Below, in pieces: positions 1-5,800 of a DNA stretch of 7,320 nucleotides; positions within the stretch are counted from its first letter, which is position 1; each line of letters starts with the position of its first letter. This stretch comes from Hyphomicrobiales bacterium (GTDB lineage: Bacteria > Pseudomonadota > Alphaproteobacteria > Rhodobacterales > Rhodobacteraceae). Below the pieces are notes generated by a model. It ran no database searches and had not been told where the DNA came from. It saw only the letters and a list, made by a program, of their open reading frames with translations. Location of the stretch: the NCBI GenBank assembly GCA_003558415.1, contig PWLT01000217.1, forward strand, positions 1-7,320. Reading direction: 5' to 3'. Position numbers and translations under genes: made by a program.

Positions 1-23
1 AGAATATCCTGCCATCGATCCCC

Positions 24-43
24 GCCCGGCGGCAACGCCGGGC
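24..43. other. Perfect 8-bp stem-loop with GCAA/TTGC loop
   Basis: GCCCGGCG (24-31) and CGCCGGGC (36-43) are exact reverse complements flanking a 4-base loop, GCAA on the plus strand. GCAA is a GNRA tetraloop, a stable RNA cap, so a plus-strand transcript would fold well here. Neither strand has a T run after the stem, so it is not a standard intrinsic terminator. It could be a 3'-end stabilising hairpin, an attenuator-like element or chance in GC-rich DNA. Confidence 0.45.
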
Positions 44-105
44 AGCGCCCCAACCGCACCCCAGGGCGGGCGCTACTCGCCCACCCCTCGGGTCGGGCGC
101 TGCCC
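40..105. repeat. 11-bp perfect inverted repeat (40-50 / 95-105)
   Basis: GGGCAGCGCCC at 40-50 and GGGCGCTGCCC at 95-105 are exact reverse complements separated by 44 bases. Between them GGGCG (68-72) and CGCCC (78-82) form a smaller stem with a 5-base loop. The left arm shares bases 40-43 with the 24-43 hairpin, so the two folds would exclude each other in one RNA. The function is unknown. The repeat lies downstream of the minus-strand lipoprotein gene and could belong to its transcript end. Confidence 0.4.
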
Positions 106-170
106 TCATCACCGTATACAGCCGCCGTGTCACTGGCGCGGCGGTGCCAATCCCTCCGGTCTGCCCCAAC

Positions 171-308
171 TCACCGCGCCGCGCGCGCCTCGCGTTCCAC
201 CGCCGCGCCGGCGCGCTGCAGGTCCTGCCCGGCGCCCTGCACCGTTCCGCAGGCCGCCACCATGAGCAGCGCAAGCACCGCAAGACCCGCTCTCAGTCCG
301 TATCGCAT
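171..308 (-). CDS. Entericidin A/B-type small lipoprotein
   Basis: This is a 45-residue protein. It starts MRYGLRAG, has a hydrophobic stretch at about residues 7-19, and a lipobox VAAC ending in Cys20, so it should be a lipidated envelope protein. The mature part begins CGTVQGAGQDLQRAG. This matches the hallmark of the entericidin family (E. coli EcnA/EcnB: CNT-x-G-x-G-E-D-I/L-x-x-x-G), followed by a short charged tail. The ATG at 308 is supported by GGAG at 320-317, 8 bases upstream; an in-frame GTG at 317 would destroy that spacing. In E. coli the ecnA/ecnB pair is described as an antidote/toxin lipoprotein pair. Here only one copy is visible, so a toxin or antidote role cannot be assigned. 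It lies 47 bp after the msrC stop on the same strand and may share its transcript. The stop is TGA at 173-171. The family call rests on the motif alone. Confidence 0.72.
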   Translation of the reverse strand: MRYGLRAGLAVLALLMVAACGTVQGAGQDLQRAGAAVEREARAAR

Positions 309-316
309 TACATGCA

Positions 317-320
317 CTCC
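317..320 (-). promoter_or_regulatory. Shine-Dalgarno of the entericidin-type gene
   Basis: Read on the minus strand this is GGAG within TTGGAG, 8 bases before the ATG at 308-306. It decides the start of the 45-residue lipoprotein over the in-frame GTG at 317. Confidence 0.6.
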
Positions 321-355
321 AAGCTGAACCCGTTACCCCGATAACCCGCGGCCCC

Positions 356-817
356 TCAAGCCGGTTCCGCACGTCCGAACACCTCCGCCAGTATCGCCGC
401 CAGGGCCTCGGCGTCGGCCTCATCGAAGGCCCCGGGCTGGTCGCTGTCGATGTCGAGCACGCCCAGAAGCACCCCCTGCCCGTTCCACACCGGCAGCACC
501 AGCTCCGCGCGGGTGCTGGCCGAGCAGGCGATGTGGCCCTCGAATTCCTCCACATCCTCGACAATCTGCGCGCGCCCCGTGCGCGCCGCCGCGCCGCACA
601 CCCCGCGCTCGAACGGGATCACAAGGCAGCCATGCCCGCCCTGATAGGGCCCGATCTTGAGCAGCCCCGGCGCCACCACCCGGTAAAATCCGGTCCAGTC
701 GAAACGCGCGTCGGAATGATGGATCTCGCAGGCCAGCGTCGCCATCAGAGCGACGGTGTCCTCCTCGCCCTCGGTCAGGGCGCGGATACGGGCGGCGAGC
801 GCGGGATAGTCGGGCAT
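356..817 (-). CDS. msrC: Free methionine-(R)-sulfoxide reductase (GAF-domain fRMsr)
   Basis: This 153-residue cytosolic enzyme reduces free methionine-R-sulfoxide to methionine, a thioredoxin-dependent oxidative repair step. The whole protein is one GAF domain. Near the N-terminus is FDWTGFYRV (about 39-47), then the cysteine-bearing segment GHGCLVIPFERGVCG (61-75) and the GHIACSASTRAELVLP block (94-109), then GVLDIDS (119-125). The three family cysteines are present as Cys64, Cys74 and Cys98, with the 10- and 24-residue spacings of E. coli Cys84/94/118. Acidic residues Glu105, Asp122 and Asp124 match the positions that bind methionine sulfoxide in the family. The length is slightly under the E. 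coli protein (about 165). The ATG at 817 has a strong AGGAGG at 830-825 with a 7-base spacer. The frame stays open far upstream, antisense to tamA, but that extension has no matching family content. It is transcribed away from tamA, with the small lipoprotein gene downstream. Confidence 0.94.
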   Translation of the reverse strand: MPDYPALAARIRALTEGEEDTVALMATLACEIHHSDARFDWTGFYRVVAPGLLKIGPYQGGHGCLVIPFERGVCGAAARTGRAQIVEDVEEFEGHIACSASTRAELVLPVWNGQGVLLGVLDIDSDQPGAFDEADAEALAAILAEVFGRAEPA

Positions 818-824
818 GGGTGGG

Positions 825-830
825 CCTCCT
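825..830 (-). promoter_or_regulatory. Strong Shine-Dalgarno of msrC
   Basis: On the minus strand this is AGGAGG, a full match to the core anti-16S sequence, 7 bases before the ATG at 817-815. It fixes the msrC start within a frame that is open for about 2 kb further upstream. Confidence 0.8.
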
Positions 831-838
831 CGCCCCCT

Positions 839-867
839 GTCATGGCGGCCCCGCCCCGCCCGGTCAA
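839..867 (-). promoter_or_regulatory. msrC: Possible msrC promoter (TTGACC - 17 bp - CATGAC)
   Basis: On the minus strand TTGACC (867-862) resembles the alphaproteobacterial -35 TTGAC, and a 17-base spacer leads to CATGAC (844-839), a poor -10. Transcription would start only about 15 bases before the ATG, just enough to include the AGGAGG. The -35 lies within one copy of a tandem 12-bp repeat. This is a weak prediction from pattern alone. Confidence 0.25.
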
Positions 868-880
868 GCGCCCGGACAAG
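857..880. repeat. Tandem 12-bp direct repeat in the msrC-tamA intergenic region
   Basis: CGCCCGGTCAAG (857-868) is followed immediately by CGCCCGGACAAG (869-880), with a single mismatch. A degenerate third copy with one base deleted, CTTCCGGCAAG, follows at 884-894, so CCGG-n-CAAG recurs with a period of about 12-14 bp. The repeat sits between the divergent msrC and tamA starts. Helical-phase tandem sites of this kind can be regulator binding sites, but no known operator is recognised. Confidence 0.5.
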
Positions 881-920
881 CACCTTCCGGCAAGCATCTG
901 CCACCCCGCGCGCCCGGCGC

Positions 921-973
921 AATCCGCATTGAGGCTTTGGCCGCAACATGCGAGAGTGCGGGGAATGCGGATT
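921..973 (+). promoter_or_regulatory. tamA: 10-bp inverted repeat covering the tamA start codon
   Basis: AATCCGCATT (921-930) and AATGCGGATT (964-973) are exact reverse complements around a 33-base loop. The right arm contains the ATG at 965-967 and the next two codons. If the tamA message begins upstream of 921, the arms could pair and block the start codon; the weak ribosome-binding region (about 952-963) would lie in the loop. Alternatively it is a DNA operator, or chance. The base match is seen directly; the regulatory role is inference. Confidence 0.4.
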
Positions 974-2827
974 TCGAGGATCGTCAGCTTGACCGGGAGA
1001 TTTCCCCGCCCCGCGCCCCTGCGCACACCCCTCGCCGCGCTCGTTCTGGGCGGCTTCGTGCTGATCGCCGCACCGGCGGCGGGGCTCGACCGGATCGGCT
1101 TCAACCCCCCCGGCGCGAGCGAGGAACTGGAGGCAAGCCTCAGGAACTACTCGCTTCTTCTGGAGGCGCAGCGCGATGGCATCACCGACCCGCAGGAGCT
1201 TTTCGCCATTGCGCAGGCCGAATATGGCCGCCTCGTAGCCGGGCTCTACGCGGCGGGGCATTACGCCGGTGTGGTCAATGTACGCATCGACGGGCAGGAG
1301 GCATCCGAGATGTCGCCGCTCGCCATTCCCCAGCGTATCGGCGAGATCAGCGTGACCGTGGAGCCCGGGCCGGCCTTCACGTTTTCGCGTGCCGAGGTCG
1401 CACCGCTCGCGCCCGACACCACGCTGCCGGAGGATTTCGCCCCCGGACAGCGCGCGCGCAGCCCGGTCATCCGCGACGCGGCACAGGCCGCAGTCGGCGG
1501 CTGGCGGTCCGAGGGGCACGCACTCGCGAGCCCCGAGGAGCCCGACATCGTCGCCGATCACCGCGATGCCTCTCTCGATGCGCGGCTCTACATCGCGCCG
1601 GGGCCGCGCCTGACATTCGGCGAGATGCAGGTGCGCGGCAATGAGCGCATGCGCTCCGATCGCATGCGCGAGATCGCGGGCTTTCCCACCGGTGAGGTGT
1701 ACAACCCCGAGGATGTTCAGACCGCCGCACAGCGGCTGCGGCGCACCGGCACCTTCACCTCGGTCGCGATGAGTGAGGCCGAAGAGGCCGGTGCGGGCGA
1801 CACGCTCGACGTGACGACCACGGTCGTGGAGGCGCCGCTGCGTCGGGTCGGCTTCGGCGGCGAGTTCGACACCCAGGAGGGGCTGCGCGTGTCGGCCTTC
1901 TGGCTGCACCGCAACCTGCTGGGCGGGGCCGAGCGGCTGCGCGTCGAGGGCGAGGTGGGGCGCATTGGCGCAAGCAATGGCGGGCGTGACTATCGCTTCT
2001 CGGCGCGGTTCTCGCGCCCGGCGACCTTCACGCCCGACACGACACTCAGTTTCGGCGGGCGCGCAGAGACGGTGGATGCGCGCGACTTCGACGCGGTGCG
2101 TCTGGGTCTGGATGCGACGGTGACGCATATCTTCTCGGACACCCTGACCGGTGATGCGGGCATCGCGTACCTGTTCGAGCGCACCGACGACGCCCAGGGC
2201 CGCACGGATCGCAGCACCGTCTCGCTGCCCGTCGGGCTGACCTGGGACCGGCGCGACAACGAACTCGACGCGCGCACGGGCACCTATCTCGAGGCGCGGC
2301 TGACCCCGTTTGTCGGGCTGTCCGGCACCGATACCGGCGGGCGGCTGCGGGTGGATGCGCGCGGGTATTACGGCATGGGCAGCGACAACCGGCTCGTCTT
2401 TGCCGGGCGGGTGCAGCTCGGCACGGTGGTGGGCGCGGGGATTCAGCGCACGCCGCGCGACTATCTGTTCTATTCCGGCGGTGGCGGCACGGTGCGCGGG
2501 CAGCCCTTCCGCTCGCTCGGCGTCACGCAACCCTGTCCCGGCGGGCCGGCCGACTGCACCATCAGTTCGGGGGGGCGCAGCCTGGGCGTGGCCTCGGCCG
2601 AGCTGCGCGGCAAGGTGACCGAAAACATCGGCCTCGTGGGCTTCGCCGATGCCGGGCTTGTCGGCTCGGGCAGCTTCGGCAGCGATGCCGACTGGCATGC
2701 CGGTGCGGGGGTCGGCATTCGCTACCAGACCGGCATCGGGCCGATCCGCGCGGATCTGGCAGCACCGGTGCGCGGCGACACGGGCCGGGGGCTGCAGCTT
2801 TACATCGGAATAGGACAGGCCTTTTGA
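965..2827 (+). CDS. tamA: TamA, Omp85-family outer-membrane translocation/assembly protein
   Basis: This 620-residue protein is the outer-membrane half of the translocation and assembly module. Residues 1-38 look like a Sec signal peptide: a basic N-region, a hydrophobic core LAALVLGGFVLIAA, and cleavage near APA-A. About 41-290 form three POTRA-like domains; the third begins at Leu216 (LTFGEMQVRGNERM) and ends near DVTTTVVEAP. About 293-620 is a 16-strand-type barrel that includes the Omp85 lid-loop motif VRG (510-512, in GGGTVRGQPF). It ends in a beta-signal-like C-terminus, LQLYIGIGQAF, with terminal Phe620. The only cysteines are Cys524 and Cys531, just after VRG. The length suits TamA (E. 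coli about 577) rather than BamA (about 800, five POTRAs). I chose the ATG at 965 because the signal peptide starts there; an in-frame GTG at 956 is an alternative and the ribosome site (GAGAG, 952-956) is weak. The frame stays open back to 533 without meaning. The stop overlaps the tamB start. Confidence 0.94.
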   Translation: MRISRIVSLTGRFPRPAPLRTPLAALVLGGFVLIAAPAAGLDRIGFNPPGASEELEASLRNYSLLLEAQRDGITDPQELFAIAQAEYGRLVAGLYAAGHYAGVVNVRIDGQEASEMSPLAIPQRIGEISVTVEPGPAFTFSRAEVAPLAPDTTLPEDFAPGQRARSPVIRDAAQAAVGGWRSEGHALASPEEPDIVADHRDASLDARLYIAPGPRLTFGEMQVRGNERMRSDRMREIAGFPTGEVYNPEDVQTAAQRLRRTGTFTSVAMSEAEEAGAGDTLDVTTTVVEAPLRRVGFGGEFDTQEGLRVSAFWLHRNLLGGAERLRVEGEVGRIGASNGGRDYRFSARFSRPATFTPDTTLSFGGRAETVDARDFDAVRLGLDATVTHIFSDTLTGDAGIAYLFERTDDAQGRTDRSTVSLPVGLTWDRRDNELDARTGTYLEARLTPFVGLSGTDTGGRLRVDARGYYGMGSDNRLVFAGRVQLGTVVGAGIQRTPRDYLFYSGGGGTVRGQPFRSLGVTQPCPGGPADCTISSGGRSLGVASAELRGKVTENIGLVGFADAGLVGSGSFGSDADWHAGAGVGIRYQTGIGPIRADLAAPVRGDTGRGLQLYIGIGQAF

Positions 2828-2829
2828 TG
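2825..2829 (+). promoter_or_regulatory. tamA stop / tamB start overlap (TGATG)
   Basis: The tamA stop TGA (2825-2827) shares its last base with the tamB start ATG (2827-2829). AGGACAGG just upstream gives a modest ribosome site, 7 bases from the ATG. This arrangement indicates one message and probable translational coupling. A TTG at 2824 would add one residue and is less likely. Confidence 0.85.
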
Positions 2830-5800
2830 CTGGGACGTCTCGCCGCCTGCACACTGATGATCCTGTCGCTTTCGTCGCCAGCCGCGGCGAACGAGGGTGA
2901 TGCGGGGTTCCTCACCCGGCTCTTGCAGGATTCGCTCACCGACGCCGGGCGCGAGGTGCGGGTGATCGGCTTTCAGGGCGCGCTGTCCTCGCGCGCCACG
3001 ATCCGCGAGCTGACCATCGCCGACGATGAAGGCGTCTGGCTGACACTGCGTGGCGCCGTGCTGGACTGGAACCGCTCCGCCCTGCTGCTGCGCCGGCAGC
3101 TTGAGGTCAACGAGCTTTCCGCCGACGAGATCATCATTGAGCGCACGCCGGATACCGGGCCCGACCGACCCAGCCCCGAGGCGCGGTCATTCGCCCTGCC
3201 CGAGCTTCCGATTTCCCTTCGCGTCGACAGGCTGCGCTCCGAGCGGGTCGAGCTGGGCGAGGCGCTGTTCGGCGAGCAGGCCGAAGTCCGGCTCGACGGG
3301 AGCGCCCGGCTGGCTGGCGGCGAGGGCTTTGCCAGCTTCGAGATCGAGCGCATCGACGGGGCCGGCGGACAACTGCGCATGGACGGGAGCTACAGCAACA
3401 CCACGCGCGTTCTGGCGCTAGACCTCGCGGTGAGCGAGCCCGAGGACGGCATCGCGGTCAATCTCCTCGGTATTCCCGGCAATCCCTCGCTCGACCTCTC
3501 GATTGCCGGGGAGGGACCACTCGACGATTTCCTCGCCGACATCCGGCTGGCCACCGACGGGGAAGAGCGGCTTGCCGGGGAGGTGCAGCTTCTCTCGGAG
3601 CCCCCCGAAGAGGAAGAGCTCCGGGGCGCGCAGCGCTTTCGCGCCGATCTCGCGGGCGACATCGCGCCCCTGTTTGCGCCCGAGTACCGGGATTTCTTCG
3701 GCAACCGCATAAGCCTGAACACCGAGGGGGCGCGCCTGCCCGACGGACGCATGGAGCTGTCTGCGCTGGATCTGCAGGCCGAGGCGATTTCCCTGTCGGG
3801 CGAGGCCCGGCTGGACGCCGACGGCATGCCCAAGCTCATAGCGCTGGAGGGCCGGATCGCCGCGCCGGATGGCGAGCCGGTTCTGCTGCCGCTGCCGGGA
3901 CCGCGCACCAAGATCGGGGAGGCGTCGCTCACGCTCGATTTCGACGCCGAGCGCGGCGAGGACTGGCGCGCGGAAATCTCCACAACGCAGGTGGCGCGGC
4001 CGGATATGGAGATCGACCGGCTCTGGCTGTCAGGCGAGGGGCGCATCACCGATACGTTCGACGATGTCGGGGTCGCGGCGCAATTCAGTTTCGCCGCCGA
4101 GGGGCTGGCCCCCGCGGACCCGGACATCGCCCAGGCACTGGGCCGGAACGTGAACGGCCGCGCGCAGATCGATTGGCAGCAGGGCGAGCCCGTTCGCCTG
4201 CCCACCTTCGTCCTGTCAGGGCGCGACTACAGTATGAGCGGCACTGCACGGCTTGAGGGCCAGAAACTCTCGGGGCGCTTTGCCGCGCGCCTCGAAGATC
4301 TGGAACGCCTTTCGGGCCTTGCCGGGCGGCCCCTTTCGGGCCGGATGGTGGCAAGCGTGGAGGGCGAGGCGGAGCTGCTCTCGGGCGCCTTCGATCTCGA
4401 CGCGCAGATCGCGGGGCGCAATCTGGCGCTCGACCAGCCCGAGCTCGACCGACTGCTCGCCGGCAGCAGCCGCATCCGCGCCATCGCGCGGCGCGACGAA
4501 ACCGGCACGACGATCGATCGCCTCGATGTCACCGCACAACAGCTTGAAGCCCGGCTGACCGGCACCCTCACCAGCACCGCCAGCAGCATCGCCGGGACGC
4601 TGAATTTCGCCGACCTCACGGTGCTGGGCAACGGATATGGCGGAGCGCTGGCGGCCGAGGGACGGCTGGAGGACCGCGACGGCGTGCAATACCTGTCCTT
4701 CACGGCAACCGGGCAGGATCTCTCGGTCGGTCAGAGCGAGCTTGACGGGCTGTTTGCCGGAGAGAGTCTGCTTGCGCTGGAGGCCAGCCACAGCGACGGC
4801 ACGGTCGATGTGGAGCAGTTTACCTTCAACGCGAGCACCCTGTCGGCCAGTGTCACCGGGCAGCTCGCGCAAGGCGCCAGCGATCTGTCGCTGGATCTCG
4901 ATTTCAGCGACCTGTCCGCGCTGGGGCCGAATTTCGGCGGCCGGCTCGAAGGCAGCGCCGGCTTCCGCGAGGATGGCACGCGGCGCGAAGTCACGGTCGC
5001 CGCCACGGGCACCAATCTGGCGCTGGGCATCCCCGAAGTCGATCGCATCCTGCGCGGCGAAAGCCGCCTGTCGCTTGACGGGCATCAGGACGGCGAGCGT
5101 TTCCGGGTGGATGATTTCGCCTTCGCCTCGCCGCTGCTGACCGCCGATGCGAACGCAACCGTCGAGGGTGAGCGCCGGCTGCTGGAGTTGTCGGCACGGC
5201 TGAGCGATCTCGGCGTGCTGGTGCCCGAGCTTGCCGGTCCGGTCACGCTGGGTGGGCGCATCACCGAGGCTTCGGGTGAGGAGTATCAGCTCGACCTGTC
5301 GGGCACCGGCCCCGGCGGGCTGGACGCGCAGGTAACGGGACGGCTCACGCAGGATCTTATCGCCAGCCTGTCGCTGACCGGTTCGACCAACCTGGCGATC
5401 TCGAACCGGTTTATCCAGCCCATCAACATCCAGGGACCGGCCGATTTCGATCTGCGCGTCGACGGCCCGCTGGGCCTGGACGCCCTGAGTGGGACACTCA
5501 CCGCGCGGGGCGCGCGGGTGGTATCGCCTCAGCTCGGGGTGACGATCGAGGATGTCGCCGGGACGGCGACCTTCGGTGGCGGGCAGATCGGGCTCGACAT
5601 GGGCGCCGCGGTCCAGGGGGGCGGAAGGCTGCAACTAGGTGGCAGCGTGGGGCTCGACATGGGGCGGCTTCCGGCCGATCTGCGGGTGACGTTGCAGGAG
5701 GTCCGTATCACCGACCGCCGGATCTACGAGACGGATCTCTCGGGGGAGCTGGCCGTTACCGGCGGACTGAGGGACAGCACGGGACGCATCAGCGGCGAAT

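Larger units (their letters stand above)
1..170. other. Left-flank segment with no supportable gene
   Basis: This GC-rich stretch follows the stop of the small lipoprotein gene on the minus strand and runs to the window edge. Several frames on both strands are open, as expected at this base composition, but none has a ribosome binding site plus a recognisable protein. A minus-strand ATG at 15-13 begins a frame reading MAGYS into the edge. It could be the start of a neighbouring gene, but only five codons are visible, so I do not call it. The segment does contain perfect inverted repeats, listed separately. No convincing sigma-70 promoter was found; the TATACA at 115-120 lacks a matching -35. 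Confidence 0.5.

Noticed and set aside
115..120. TATACA as a -10 promoter element
   Set aside because: No acceptable -35 is present 16-18 bases upstream on either strand.
130..344. Small plus-strand frames over the entericidin-type gene
   Set aside because: They are Arg/Pro/Ser-rich with no ribosome site or recognisable motif, whereas the minus strand has a lipobox, a family motif and a Shine-Dalgarno.
884..904. Sigma-54-like promoter on the minus strand (TGGCAG...TTGC)
   Set aside because: The GG and GC elements are one base too close for the strict -24/-12 spacing, and the positions outside them match poorly.
533..964. Upstream extension of the tamA frame to 533
   Set aside because: It runs antisense through msrC and has no family content. 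The signal peptide begins at the ATG at 965.
2839..2850. LAAC at TamB residues 5-8 as a lipobox
   Set aside because: It is far too close to the N-terminus for a lipoprotein signal, and the hydrophobic core continues past the cysteine to a normal AAA cleavage site.
818..2854. Minus-strand frame open for about 2 kb upstream of msrC, antisense to tamA, giving a nominal 832-residue protein
   Set aside because: It is an artefact of high GC third-position bias opposite tamA. The extension is Arg/Ala/Gly-rich low-information sequence, and the AGGAGG at 830-825 and the GAF family length place the real start at 817.
5590..5664. 60-bp-spaced repeat of GGGCTCGACATGGG inside tamB
   Set aside because: It encodes two GLDMG turns 20 residues apart in a beta-rich region. 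It is short, most simply explained by protein structure, and not a separate element.
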